Source of the DNA: Egibacteraceae bacterium
GTDB lineage: Bacteria; Actinomycetota; Nitriliruptoria; Euzebyales; Egibacteraceae
Assembly: GCA_030446775.1 (NCBI GenBank)
Contig: JAUJMQ010000006.1
Coordinates: 25,504-89,503, forward strand
Direction: 5' to 3'
DNA length: 64,000 nt
Shown: piece by piece, positions 47,906-57,747 of the stretch
Position numbering within the stretch: the first letter of the stretch is position 1
Layout of the letters: the number at the start of each line of letters is the position of its first letter
The notes under the pieces: generated by a model
What the model was told of the DNA's origin: nothing
Seen by the model: the letters and a program-made list of their open reading frames with translations, nothing else
Database searches by the model: none
Position numbers and translations under genes: made by a program

Positions 47906-48370
47906 GTGAGCCCCCGGCTGCATTCCCGCCTCACCGACGAGCCGCTGTCGGCCGACGCCGCGCACGCCTTCGTCGCCGACCCCTCCGCTGGTGCCGTGGT
48001 CGTGTTCACCGGCACGGTGCGCGACGCCAGCGAAGGCCACAGCGTGGCCGGATTGACCTACGAGGCCTACGCCGAGCGGGCATCGGCGCAGCTCGAGGCG
48101 CTCGCCGCGGACCTCGTGCGCCGCTGGCCGCAGGCGGCGGCGGTCTGGCTGGAGCACCGCGTGGGCGCGCTCGCCGTGGGGGAGCCGTCCGTCGTCGTGG
48201 CGGTCTCGACGCCGCACCGACCGGAGGCCTTCGAGGCCGCGCGGTGGGGCATCGACGAGCTGAAGGCGACGGTCGCGATCTGGAAGCAGGAGCACTGGGC
48301 CGACGGCGGCAGCTCATGGCCGGGCACCGACCCCCCCGCAACCCCCGGTGCCGTGGATCTGTCGCCGTAG
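47906..48370 (+). CDS. moaE: Molybdopterin synthase catalytic subunit MoaE
   Basis: MoaE, with thiocarboxylated MoaD, inserts two sulfurs into precursor Z to make molybdopterin. The 154-residue protein has the family blocks GAVVVFTGTVRDASEGHSVA, LTYEAYAERASAQLEALAAD, WLEHRVGALAVGEPSVVVAV and ELKATVAIWKQEHWADG. The active-site Lys and the KxxxxW-like region are in the last block. The GTG at 47906 gives the usual length. There is no strong Shine-Dalgarno. No moaD lies beside it. It is divergent from the siroheme-decarboxylase-like gene. Confidence 0.92.
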   Translation: MSPRLHSRLTDEPLSADAAHAFVADPSAGAVVVFTGTVRDASEGHSVAGLTYEAYAERASAQLEALAADLVRRWPQAAAVWLEHRVGALAVGEPSVVVAVSTPHRPEAFEAARWGIDELKATVAIWKQEHWADGGSSWPGTDPPATPGAVDLSP

Positions 48371-48521
48371 CGGCGACGGGTCCACGCCACCCCGGGCGTC
48401 GGCGCACGGCCGTCCGGGCAGGCACGGTGTTTGCCCCGGTGCGAGGGCGTGCCTAGGCTCGCCGGACGGGCCGCCGCCCGCTCCCATTCCTTCGCCGCCC
48501 ACCGCGGACCGAGATGCCCAG

Positions 48522-48803
48522 ATGTCCACGATCCTGCTGCTGTGCGTCCTCGCCGCCGCCGTCTGGCTGGCGCTGAACCTGCGCGCGCACACTCCTCGCT
48601 CGCAGGCGACGGACAGCATGGAGGCCTACGCCCGCGCCCTCGCCGCCCTGGCGCCCGAGCGGCCCGGCGGCGTCGCTCGGCCGCCGGCGCGCCGCCCCCG
48701 GAGCGCGTCGGCCCACCCGTCGCCGGGCCACCCGGCGACCGCGCGACCCGCCCGCCGCCCCGGGCAGCGTCCGGCTGCGATCGTCACTTCCCGCCGGCGC
48801 TAG
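48522..48803 (+). CDS. Small membrane protein upstream of mreB
   Basis: A 93-residue protein with a single N-terminal helix (STILLLCVLAAAVWLALNL). A conserved-looking helix TPRSQATDSMEAYARALAAL follows, then a basic Pro/Arg/Ala-rich tail. It ends 8 bases before the MreB start, so they are likely cotranscribed. The topology (helix, then a basic cytoplasmic tail) fits an envelope or cell-shape accessory protein, but that is inference only. The family is not recognised. Confidence 0.65.
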   Translation: MSTILLLCVLAAAVWLALNLRAHTPRSQATDSMEAYARALAALAPERPGGVARPPARRPRSASAHPSPGHPATARPARRPGQRPAAIVTSRRR

Positions 48804-48811
48804 AGCGCGCC

Positions 48812-49810
48812 GTGGCGCGTGACCTGGCCATCGACCTCGGTACCGCGAACACCCTGGTGTGGAGCAAGGGCCGCGGCATCGTCTTGAACGAGCCGACGGT
48901 CATCGCGCTCAACCAGCGCAACGGCGACGTCCTGGCCATGGGGTCCGAGGCGTACTCGATGATCGGCCGCACACCCGGTCACATCGTCGCCGAGCGACCC
49001 TTGCGTGGCGGCGCGATCACCGACTTCGACGTCACCGCCCGGCTGCTGCAGCTGCTGCTGCAGCGCGTGGGCGTCAGCCGCTTCTCCAAGCCCAAGGTCC
49101 TCATCTGCGTCCCGAGCGCCATCACCGGGGTGGAGCGGCGCGCCGTCGTCGAGGCCGCCCTGCAGGCCGGTGCAGCCCGGGCGTTTCTCATGGAGGAGCC
49201 GATGGCCGCCGCGATCGGCGCCGGCCTGCCCGTCCAGGAGCCGGTCGGCAACATGGTCATCGACGTCGGTGGCGGCACCTCGGAGGTGGCCGTCGTCAGC
49301 CTCGGCGGGGTCGTGGCGTGCCGGGCGGTGCGGGTGGGCGGCTTCGACTTCGACGCCGCGATCGCCAACCACGTGCGCCGTGAGTACGCCGTCGCGATCG
49401 GTGAGCGCACAGCCGAGGAGGTCAAGATGGCGATCGGCTCGGCCTATCCCCAGGCCGAGGAGCCGAAGGCCGAGATCCGCGGCCGCGAGCTGGCCAGCGG
49501 CCTGCCGAAGGTCGTGCTGGTGGGCTCCGAGGAGGTTCGCGGGGCCATCGACGACAACGTCACCGCGATCGTCGGCGCCGTCACGGACACGCTGACCGAC
49601 TGCCCGCCGGAGCTGACCCAGGACGTGCTCGAGCACGGGATGTGGCTCGTGGGCGGCGGGGCGCTGCTACGCGGACTGGACGCGCGCATCTCGCAGGAGA
49701 CCCAGATCGCCGTCCACCTCGTCGACCAGCCCCTGGAGGCCGTCGTCACCGGCGCCGGGGCGACGATCGAGGCGTTCGACGACCTGCGCCACCTGTTCGC
49801 CGGCGACTGA
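48812..49810 (+). CDS. mreB: MreB/Mbl-family rod-shape protein
   Basis: A 332-residue bacterial actin. The phosphate-1 loop is LAIDLGTANTLVWSKGRGIV, the phosphate-2 loop MVIDVGGGTSEVAVVSLGGV and the adenosine region MWLVGGGALLRGLDARISQE. The blocks VCVPSAITGVERRAVVEAAL-like (here ICVPSAITGVERRAVVEAAL) and RAFLMEEPMAAAIGAGLPV are typical of MreB. No mreC or mreD follows, so it may be a second MreB/Mbl paralogue. The GTG start lies 8 bases after the small membrane gene. No frame breaks are present. Confidence 0.9.
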   Translation: MARDLAIDLGTANTLVWSKGRGIVLNEPTVIALNQRNGDVLAMGSEAYSMIGRTPGHIVAERPLRGGAITDFDVTARLLQLLLQRVGVSRFSKPKVLICVPSAITGVERRAVVEAALQAGAARAFLMEEPMAAAIGAGLPVQEPVGNMVIDVGGGTSEVAVVSLGGVVACRAVRVGGFDFDAAIANHVRREYAVAIGERTAEEVKMAIGSAYPQAEEPKAEIRGRELASGLPKVVLVGSEEVRGAIDDNVTAIVGAVTDTLTDCPPELTQDVLEHGMWLVGGGALLRGLDARISQETQIAVHLVDQPLEAVVTGAGATIEAFDDLRHLFAGD

Positions 49811-49976
49811 GGCCTCCCGCGACTCCGCTGCCCGACGCCACCCCGAGGCCGGGGGTTGGAGGGCGGCGGGCGGCGGTCCCGGGGGTGGGACGGCCGGGGC
49901 CGAGCGTCTGCGGGCTGCCGGCGCCCGCTCCGGCCGGGGCGTCCGCCATCGGCGACCGCACCGCGGAGCCGCTCCT

Positions 49977-52693
49977 ATGATCGCAGCGATGGCCGGGTTG
50001 TCGACGCCGCTGCACCTGGCCGCCAGCCTGCTCGCGCTCTACGCGGCGGCGGGCCTGGCGCTCGTGGTGGTTCTGCGGCCGGGTCTGGGCCGGAGCGGCA
50101 CGCGGGCGGAGCGCAGGCCGGATCTCGTGCTGGCCGCGGGCGCACTGGCGATCGCGGTCGGTCACGGGCTGGCCGGCGCGCTCGTCGCCGGCAGCCGCGA
50201 CATCGTGGCGCTGCTGCACACGGGTGGTCTCGTGCTGGCCGCCGCCGGCATCGCGCCCCAGCGCTTGCGGCACATGGCCGGCTCGGCGGCGCTCGTGCCG
50301 GTGCCGGCGCTGCCGCAGGTCGCCGTCCTCGCCGCGACCGCGGGGATCGTCGCCGGGATCCGCGCGGCGCGGTCCGGCCGCGCGCTGCTGGTCGGCGCCG
50401 GCCTGTTCGCCTGGGGCCTGGCAGAGCTGGTCGAACGGGCGTCCGTCCTGCTCGGTGCGGGCCTGACCGTGGTCGGTGCCTTCCTCATCGGCGGCTGGCT
50501 GTGGATGGCGTGCGGGCGGGCGCTGCTCGCGCGCTTCGTGACAGCGGCCGTGGTGCTGCTGCTCCGGCGGTGCTGTCGGGTCTCGGGTCCCGCGACCTCC
50601 TGGCCGACGAGCTCCAGCGCCTGTCGGGCCTGAGCGAAAGTGTCGCCGCCGATCTCCGGCGTGACTGGCCGGCCGATGCCCGCGACGCCGTCGCCATCCT
50701 GGCCGGGTCCGGCCGCACGCTGCTCGACGCGGCCGCGAGCGGTCGGCTCGGGCCGCTGTACGACTCGTTGCTGCGCGGGCAGGATCAGGAGTTCCTCGTG
50801 GTGCTGGGGCCCGGCGGGGAGGTCGCCGGCGTGCACGACCCCGGGGGGACGCTGCCTCGGTCGGTCGCAGCGACGCTGTCGACGGAGCCGTTCGTGGACA
50901 GGATCCTTTCGGGGCAGACGGCCGCCGAGGCGGAGCTGCTCGTCGTCGACGGTGAGCTGGTGGCCGTGGGGGCGACCCGACTGGACGCCGAGGGTGCCGG
51001 CGGCCGGCCCGTCGGCGTCGCCGTCACCGGGCGCCGGGCCGACGACGCATGGGTCGCACAGCTCCGCCGGCGGCTCGGGACCGGGATCGTCCTGCTCGTC
51101 GGCACACGGCCCACCCTCGCCACCGAGGGCATCGGGGCGTACGCCGAGCAGATCGCCGACGCGGTGCGCGGTCCCGACGAGGCCGTGACCGTGACGCTGC
51201 CCACAGGACCCGTCTACGCAGCCGCGGCGGACATCTCCGCCGGCGACTTCGGCGGGCGCATCGCCCAGGTCGTGACCGTCAGCGCCGCCGGAGGCCTCAC
51301 ACGGCTGCAGGAGGACCAGGCACGGCTGCTGTTCCTGCTCGCCCTGGCCGGCGCACTCGCCGCCGCCGCCGTCGCCGGTCTGGTCACCGGCCGGCTCGTG
51401 GCGCCGATCCGTCGGTTGACCGCCGCGGCCGCCGCGGTCCGTGAGGGCGAGCTCGACGTCTCGGTCCCGGTGACGAGCAACGACGAGGTCGGCGAGCTGG
51501 GGCGGACGTTCGACGAGATGACCGCCTCGCTGAGCGCCCAGGCGGCGCAGCTGCGTGAGGCCGCGCGTACCCAGACGCGGCTGCGCGCCCGTCTGGAGGC
51601 GCTGACCGGCTCCATGAGCGACGCGCTCATCGCGGTGAACCCCAAGGGCCAGGTCGTCACCTTCAACCCCGCGGCGCAACGGCTCGTCGGCAAGCTCGAC
51701 GTCGAGGTCCTGGGCCTGGGACTCGACGAGGTCCTGCGGTCCGTCTCGTCCCAGGAGCGGGCGACGGCGGTGCTGGGCGACCCGACCAGCGAGGAGACGG
51801 CTGCCGTCTCGCTGCTGCTGCGCCGGGCCGACGGCCGCATCGTGCCGATCGCCGCGACCGCCGCTCCCGTCCACGACACCCCCGGCGACGAGGTCGTCGG
51901 CCGCGTGCTCGTGCTGCGCGACATCAGCCGCGAGCACGAGGTCGACCGCATGAAGTCCGAGCTGCTGTCCAACGTCAGCCACGAGCTGCGCACCCCGCTC
52001 ACGCCGATCAAGGGCTACGCCGAGGTGCTGGCCCGCCGTGAGCTCGGCCCCGAGGCGACGCAGCGCTTCGCCCGGCACATCCTGTCCTCGACGGCGCGCC
52101 TGGAGCGGGTCGTCGGGATGATCGTCGACTACGCGGGCCTGGACAGCGGCAGCCTGACACCCCACTGCGAGCCCGTCGCGCTGCCCGACCTGGTCGGCGA
52201 GCGCCTCAGCCACTGGCGCCGCGAGCTGCCAGGGCGCGAGTTCCACCCGGACCTGCCCCGCGACCTGCCGCCGGTGGAGGTCGACCGCACGATGCTGCGC
52301 CGCTGCCTCGACGAGCTGCTCGACAACGCGGTGAAGTTCTCTCCGGGCGGCGAACCGGTCGACGTCCTGGCGGCGACCGAGCCGAACGGCTCGGTTGCCC
52401 GCGTGAGGCTGTCGGTCCGTGACCGCGGGATCGGAGTCGACGACGAGCACCTCGAGCTCGTCTTCGGCGACTTCTACCAGGCCGAGGCAGGGGAGACCCG
52501 GCGCTTCGGCGGGCTGGGGCTGGGGCTGGCGCTCGTGCGGCGGATCGTCGAGGGGCTGGGAGGTGATGTCGCTGTCGACTCGGCCGCAGGGAGCGGGGCG
52601 ACCTTCTCCCTGCTGTTGCCGGTGAGCTCGCAGCAGGCGGTCGCGCCGCCCAACGGCCGCCCCGAAGGGTCGCCGACCGTCCCCGTAGACTGA
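49977..52693 (+). CDS. Multidomain sensor histidine kinase, one frameshift
   Basis: A large kinase of about 905 residues. The N-terminal 190 residues form six or seven membrane helices (STPLHLAASLLALYAAAGLA onward). The frame shifts near 50565, then a sensor region follows. Next come another helix (LLFLLALAGALAAAAVAGLV), HAMP (VREGELDVSVPVTSNDEVGE), PAS (DALIAVNPKGQVVTFNPAAQ) and HisKA (LLSNVSHELRTPLTPIKGYA). The HATPase domain has its N-box in LDELLDNAVKFSPGGEP and GLGLGLALVRRIVEGLG. No regulator gene is adjacent. The shift is a single base in a GC run and probably an error. Confidence 0.82.
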
Positions 52694-52722
52694 CCGTCCC
52701 GCTGCGCCGTGTCGGAGGACCT

Positions 52723-53076
52723 GTGCTCAGTCCCGACGAGATCGCCGCGCGCGAGTTCGTGGTCTCGCTGCGTGGCTACGACCGTGACGAGGTCCACGCC
52801 TTCCTCAACCGCGTCGCCGAGGATCTGCGCGCCGCGCGGGCGCGTCGCGACGCGCAGCTGCAGCTGGGAGTGCTGTCGGCGTGGCGGTGCGGTGGCGTCG
52901 CGGCCCGGCGTCGGGTGCTCGGGCGGGAACCCCGCTGCCCGCAGGCCCGTTGTCGACACAACGACCACAGCGGCGCGCTGACGCTGTCCGAGCCGTTCCC
53001 CAGCGGCCACGAGGTTCCTCCGGTCCGCCTCGGCTGCACCTGCGCCACCGTCCCCGTCATGGAGCCCACTGGATGA
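52723..53076 (+). CDS. DivIVA-domain protein, short
   Basis: A 117-residue protein. Residues 2-40 (LSPDEIAAREFVVSLRGYDR, then DEVHAFLNRVAEDLRAARAR) are the N-terminal DivIVA domain, which binds curved membranes through its first loop and continues into a coiled coil. Here the coiled coil is lost after about residue 45. The rest is Cys/Arg-rich and unlike DivIVA, so a frameshift or truncation near 52860 is likely. GGAGG five bases before the GTG supports the start. The stop overlaps the ATG of the UPF0182 gene (ATGA). Confidence 0.6.
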   Translation: MLSPDEIAAREFVVSLRGYDRDEVHAFLNRVAEDLRAARARRDAQLQLGVLSAWRCGGVAARRRVLGREPRCPQARCRHNDHSGALTLSEPFPSGHEVPPVRLGCTCATVPVMEPTG

Positions 53077-56066
53077 GTGCACCCGGGCGCCGCCCCGGTC
53101 TGAGGCTGCGTGACGAGGTTCGACGGCGTTGGCTGCCGGCGCTGCTCGCGATCGTCGTCGTGGCCGTGCTGTTGGCGACCCGCGTCGCCGGCTTCTACAC
53201 CGACGCCCTGTGGTACGCGAGCATCGGCTTCTCGAGGGTGTTCTGGTCGCTGCTCGGCACCAAGGTGGCGCTGGGATCGGTCGCGGGGCTCGTCGCGGCG
53301 CTGCTCGTCGGGGGGAACCTGCTGCTCGCGCGGCGCCTGGCTCCGGACTTCCGCATCCCGTCTCCCCAGGAGGAGGGTGTCGAACGCTACCGGGAGGCGC
53401 TGCTGCCGCACCTGCGGCCGCTGCTGCTGGGGATCGCCGGCTTCATCGGGGTGCTGTCTGGACTGTCCGTGGTCCCCAGCTGGTCGACGTTCCTGCTGTG
53501 GGCCAACGCCCAGCCGTTCGATCGCGTCGACCCCCAGTTCGGCCGGGACCTCGGCTTCTTCGTGTTCGTCCTGCCGTTCCACGAGCTGGTGAACTCCTAT
53601 CTGTTCACCGCTCTCGTGATGAGCCTGCTCGCCTCCCTCGCGGCCCATTACGTCCTCGGCGGGATCCGCCCGCAGGCGCCGGGGCAGAAGATCACGCCGC
53701 AGGCCAACGTGCACGTGTCCGTGCTGCTGGCCGCGCTCGTCGGCGTGCGGGCGTGGGGTTTCCGGCTCGACCAGTTCCTGTTGAGCTACTCCGAGCGCGG
53801 CCAGGTCACCGGCCTGTCCTACACCGACGTCCACGCGCAGCTGCCCGCCCTGCGGCTGCTGCTCGTCATCGCCGTCGTCTGCCTCGTGCTGTTCCTGGTC
53901 AACATCCGCATCCGCGGGTGGGTGCTGCCCACGCTGGGCGTCGGCATCCTGCTCGTGGCGGCCGTCGTGCTGGGCGGGATCGTCCCGGCGGTCGTGCAGC
54001 GGGTGCAGGTGGCCCCCCAGGAGCTGGAGCGTGAGCGGCCGTTCATCGAGCACAACCTCGCGTTCACCCGCTTCGGGTTCGGGCTGGACGACGTGCGGAC
54101 CGAGCCGTTCGCGGCGAGGGAGGAGCTGTCGCGGGAAGAGGTCGTCGACAACGCCCAGACGCTCAGCTCGATGCGCCTGTGGGACCCGGCGACGGCGCTG
54201 GCCGCCTACGAGCAGCTGCAGGAGCTGCGCCCGTACTACGACTTCCGCGACGTCGACGTCGACCGCTACGACATCGACGGCAGCCGCAGCCAGGTGCTCA
54301 TCGGCGCTCGCGAGATCACCCAGCGTGGCCTGCCGTCGGACACCTGGCAGAACCAGCACCTGGTGTACACGCACGGGATCGGGGTCGTGGCCTCGCAGGT
54401 CAGCGGTGCCACCCCCGACGGCCAGCCGGTGTTCCTCGCCTCCGACATCCCGCCGTCCGGCGTCGAGGCGCTCGAGCTGGACAACCCGCGGATCTACTTC
54501 GGCGAGGACCCCCCCGACTACTCCGTGGTGGGCACCAGCCAGCCGGAGCTGGACTTCGCGCAGCCCGAGGGTCCCGTGGTCGAGACGAGCTACGACGGCG
54601 AGGACGGGGTCGCGGTCGGCTCGTTCCTACGGCGGCTGGCGTTCGGGTTGCGCTTCGCCGAGCCGAACATGGTGCTGTCGCGCCTGCTCGGTGACGAGTC
54701 CCGGGTGCTGTTCCGCCGCCAGGTCCGCGACCGGGTCAGCGCCGTGGCGCCGTTTCTCAAGCTCGACCATGACGCGTATCCGGTCGTCGCCGACGGGCGG
54801 GTGCAGTGGGTCGTCGACGCCTACACGACCAGTGACATGGTTCCCTACTCCGAGCGCGTCGACCTCGGCCCCCTGACGGCCGCCGAGCAGCGCCGCCTGG
54901 TCGCACTCACCGGCGAGACCGGGGCGACGGTCGTCGAGGAGCGCAGCATCGAGCTGCCGGGCATCGAGGGCCGCGCCAACTACATCCGCAACAGCGTCAA
55001 GGCGGTCGTCGACGCCTACGACGGCACCGTGCGCCTGTACGTCGTCGACCCTGCCGACCCGATGATCGCCGCGTGGCGGTCCGCGTTCCCGGCGGCGTTC
55101 ACCGACGTCGGCGAGGCGAGTGAGGATCTGCGCGCCCACTTCCGCTACCCCGAGGACATGTTCCGCGTGCAGGCGGCGGTGTACCGCGACTACCACATCC
55201 CGGGCCCCGACGAGTTCTACACCAAGGAGGACGCCTGGCGGCTGCCGACCGACCCGTCCTACCAGCGCAACCAGCCGGAGGGGTCCTCGCCGGCGCCGCG
55301 GACGCTGCGCCCGCTGTACCAGCTGCTGCGGCTTCCGGGCGAGACCGAGGAGGAGTTCGCGCTCCTGCAGCCCTACACCCCCCGCGGTGAGAACCGCCAG
55401 AACCTCATCGCCTACCTCGCGGCCAGCAGCGACCCCGACAACTACGGTCAGCTGCGGACGTTCCTCATGCCGCCCGGTGAGACGGTGTTCGGACCGGAGC
55501 AGGTCCAGGCGCGCATCGACCAGGACGAGATCATCAGCGCCGAGCTGTCGCTGCTCAACCAGCGCGGGTCGTCGGTGATCTACGGCAACCTGCTGACGAT
55601 CCCGGTCGAGGACGCCCTGCTGTACGCCCAGCCGCTGTTCCTGCGAGCGGAGCAGTCGGCGATCCCCGTGCTCGCCAAGGTCGTGCTCGTGTTCGGCAAC
55701 CAGATCGTCATGCGCGACACCCTCGCCCAGTCGCTGGAGGCGGTGTTCGGCGTCGTCCCGGCGGCGGTCCGCTCGCCCGCCGACCCCTCGGACCCCGGCG
55801 AGGACGACGGTGGCACCGGCGCGTCGCCGCCCACCGGCGGCGCCGTCGACCCGCGCATCGAGACGCTGATCAGCGAGGCGCTCGAGGCGTTCGCCGACGC
55901 CGACGCCGCCCTGCGCGACGGCGACCTGGGCCGCTACCAGGAGCTCACCCGCACCGCCCAGGAACGCCTCGCCGAGGCCCAGGGCCTGCTCGAGGGCACG
56001 CCGCCGACGGCCACGCCGGCGCCCGGGGCGACCGCGACACCGGTCCCGACCGAGGGCGGGGGATAG
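53073..56066 (+). CDS. UPF0182 family membrane protein (COG1615)
   Basis: A 997-residue protein typical of the UPF0182 family of actinobacteria and cyanobacteria; its function is unknown. About seven helices fill residues 20-310 (WLPALLAIVVVAVLLATRVA is the first). A large extracytoplasmic domain follows, with family blocks such as RPYYDFRDVDVDRYDIDG, NQHLVYTHGIGVVASQVSG and NYIRNSVKAVVDAYDGTVRL. It also has AYLAASSDPDNYGQLRTFLM and LLNQRGSSVIYGNLLTIPVE. The C-terminus has an acidic linker and a short helical segment. Its frame is intact over 3 kb. The ATG overlaps the DivIVA-domain stop. Confidence 0.95.
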   Translation: MSAPGRRPGLRLRDEVRRRWLPALLAIVVVAVLLATRVAGFYTDALWYASIGFSRVFWSLLGTKVALGSVAGLVAALLVGGNLLLARRLAPDFRIPSPQEEGVERYREALLPHLRPLLLGIAGFIGVLSGLSVVPSWSTFLLWANAQPFDRVDPQFGRDLGFFVFVLPFHELVNSYLFTALVMSLLASLAAHYVLGGIRPQAPGQKITPQANVHVSVLLAALVGVRAWGFRLDQFLLSYSERGQVTGLSYTDVHAQLPALRLLLVIAVVCLVLFLVNIRIRGWVLPTLGVGILLVAAVVLGGIVPAVVQRVQVAPQELERERPFIEHNLAFTRFGFGLDDVRTEPFAAREELSREEVVDNAQTLSSMRLWDPATALAAYEQLQELRPYYDFRDVDVDRYDIDGSRSQVLIGAREITQRGLPSDTWQNQHLVYTHGIGVVASQVSGATPDGQPVFLASDIPPSGVEALELDNPRIYFGEDPPDYSVVGTSQPELDFAQPEGPVVETSYDGEDGVAVGSFLRRLAFGLRFAEPNMVLSRLLGDESRVLFRRQVRDRVSAVAPFLKLDHDAYPVVADGRVQWVVDAYTTSDMVPYSERVDLGPLTAAEQRRLVALTGETGATVVEERSIELPGIEGRANYIRNSVKAVVDAYDGTVRLYVVDPADPMIAAWRSAFPAAFTDVGEASEDLRAHFRYPEDMFRVQAAVYRDYHIPGPDEFYTKEDAWRLPTDPSYQRNQPEGSSPAPRTLRPLYQLLRLPGETEEEFALLQPYTPRGENRQNLIAYLAASSDPDNYGQLRTFLMPPGETVFGPEQVQARIDQDEIISAELSLLNQRGSSVIYGNLLTIPVEDALLYAQPLFLRAEQSAIPVLAKVVLVFGNQIVMRDTLAQSLEAVFGVVPAAVRSPADPSDPGEDDGGTGASPPTGGAVDPRIETLISEALEAFADADAALRDGDLGRYQELTRTAQERLAEAQGLLEGTPPTATPAPGATATPVPTEGGG

Positions 56067-56114
56067 CCGGTCACGCAGGTTGCAGCCCCCCAGGGCCGCT
56101 GCTACCGTTTCGGA

Positions 56115-56191
56115 CGCGAGGTGGAGCAGTTCGGTAGCTCGCCGGGCTCATAACCCGGAGGTCGCAGGTTCAAATCCTGCCCTCGCAACCA
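56115..56191 (+). tRNA. Initiator tRNA-fMet (CAT)
   Basis: A 77-base cloverleaf with encoded CCA. The anticodon is CAT in the loop of a stem with three consecutive G-C pairs (GGGCTCATAACCC). The first base C opposes A at position 72, so the 1-72 pair is mismatched. Both are hallmarks of bacterial initiator tRNA. The T-arm reads GGTTCAAATCC. It lies next to the tyrosine integrase gene and is the likely integration target. Confidence 0.95.
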
Positions 56192-56193
56192 AG

Positions 56194-56218
56194 AAAACCC
56201 CTGCTCGGCGGGGGTTTT
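56194..56218 (+). terminator. Rho-independent terminator after tRNA-fMet
   Basis: AAAACCCC at 56194-56201 pairs with GGGGTTTT at 56211-56218, giving a GC stem with a T-run end three bases past the tRNA CCA. Confidence 0.85.
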
Positions 56219-56282
56219 CGCTTTTCCGGGCATCCGGCTGCGGGGCGAAATGCTCACACCATGCTCACACGAGGTCTGCTGC

Positions 56283-57479
56283 TCACACATCGGCGTCGTT
56301 CCCCGCCGGGACTATGGGCGCGCCCGCCGCGGCGACGAGGTCCGACAACTGGCGCACGGCAGCGGCCTGCATCCCCGGCATGACGTGCGCGTAGGTGTCC
56401 AGCGTGAACGCGACGGAGTGATGGCCCAGGCGCTCCGACACGATCTTGGCGTTGACGCCGGACTGCAGCAGCAGCGTCGCGTGCGTGTGGCGAAGGTCAT
56501 GCAGCCTGATCCGGCGGATGCCGATGCGGTCCACCCGCCGGCGGAACAGTTCACTGAACCAGTCGGGGTGGATCCACAGCCCGTCCTCGCGCGACACCAC
56601 CAGGTCCAGGTCGTGCCACGCCGGGCCGCACACGAGCCGATGCTCGGCCTGCTGCGCCCGGCGGGCACGCAGCACCGCGACGGTGCGCTCGTCGAGGTCG
56701 AGGACGCGCCCGCTGCGGTTGCTCTTCGGCTCCGAAAGCTCCGGGCGTCCGTCCACGCTGGCCAGGCGCTGTCGCACGGCGAGGCTCGCGGACACCATGT
56801 CGACGTCGGCCCATCGCAGGCCCAGAACCTCGCTGCGACGCATGCCGGTCGTCGCTGTCAGGACCCAGGCGTAGTGCAGGCGGTCCTCCGGGTCATGCTC
56901 GAGGAAGGCGTGCAGCTCCGCTGGCGTCCACGTCTGCATCGTCCGCCGGCGGGCAGCCGCGCTGGCGCGCTGTGACGGCGGGTTGGCCAGGTCAGCGACG
57001 TTACGGCTGACATGCCCCCAGCGCACAGCGTCCTTCAGGGCCTTGCGAACGATGACGTGGACCTCCCGCACCGTCTTCGGCGCGAGGCCGCCGGTGCCGT
57101 CGGCACGCCCTGCCGATAGCAGGTCCGCGTAGAAGGCGTTCAGATGCGACGGCTTCAGCGACTGCAGCGGCAGCTTGCCGAGGCGTGGAACGACGTGGGT
57201 GTTGACCTTCCCCCGGTACTCCACCCATGTGGTGCCCCGCAGCGTGGGCGGCTTCATAGCCGGCAACCACTGCTTGACGAGGAAGTCGCCGACGGTCTCG
57301 TCGGTCGGCACGACGAAGGAGTTCGTGTCGATCGCGCGCTCGACGTCGCGCAGGGAGCGCTCGGCCTCGCGCTTCGTCGGGAAGCCGCCCTTCATCCGCT
57401 GGCGTCTGTTGATGCGCCCGCCGTGGACATCCACGACATAGCTCCAGGTCTTGCCGCGCTTGAAGACTCGGCCGCTCAT
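56283..57479 (-). CDS. Tyrosine recombinase/integrase
   Basis: A 398-residue phage-type tyrosine integrase. The N-terminal arm-binding domain has GKTWSYVVDVHGGRINRRQR and the Arg/Lys-rich GGFPTKREAERSLRD. A SAM-like core-binding domain follows (VGDFLVKQWLPAMKPPTLRG). The catalytic domain carries the first Arg in TTGMRRSEVLGLRWADVD, the HxxR box in LHDLRHTHATLLLQSGVN, a further His in SERLGHHSVAFT and the nucleophile Tyr in LDTYAHVMPG. All five key residues are visible, so it may be active. The ATG at 57479 starts MSGRVFKRGKTW. Its position beside tRNA-fMet marks the edge of an integrated element. Confidence 0.93.
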   Translation of the reverse strand: MSGRVFKRGKTWSYVVDVHGGRINRRQRMKGGFPTKREAERSLRDVERAIDTNSFVVPTDETVGDFLVKQWLPAMKPPTLRGTTWVEYRGKVNTHVVPRLGKLPLQSLKPSHLNAFYADLLSAGRADGTGGLAPKTVREVHVIVRKALKDAVRWGHVSRNVADLANPPSQRASAAARRRTMQTWTPAELHAFLEHDPEDRLHYAWVLTATTGMRRSEVLGLRWADVDMVSASLAVRQRLASVDGRPELSEPKSNRSGRVLDLDERTVAVLRARRAQQAEHRLVCGPAWHDLDLVVSREDGLWIHPDWFSELFRRRVDRIGIRRIRLHDLRHTHATLLLQSGVNAKIVSERLGHHSVAFTLDTYAHVMPGMQAAAVRQLSDLVAAAGAPIVPAGNDADV

Positions 57480-57747
57480 AGAGCCATGACACCACGGTGT
57501 GCTCCGCCAGCGCTTGTGGGTCTCGACAACCTGTGGATAAACCACTCCCGCCGCGACGCCTGTCGCGGACCGGGACCGTGGGCTACAGGGGAGGAACGGG
57601 GCATGTGTCAACGACTATGGCCAGCTCATTCGCAGAAATCAACATCGAGTTCTGTGTCAGTCGCGACACCAGTTGCCACTAGTTTCTACTAGAGGCCAGG
57701 AACCGTCGCTGCCTGCCACTGTCCGACACGGACGGCACAAACAATTC
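57480..57747. other. Intergenic region of the element with DnaA box
   Basis: No gene is supported here. The DnaA-box-like TGTGGATAA at 57532-57540 is a perfect match to the complement of TTATCCACA. Further right, CCACTAG and CTAGAGG (about 57676-57694) and GTGTC/GACAC (about 57655-57672) form short inverted repeats that could be operators or recombination sites. Confidence 0.4.
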
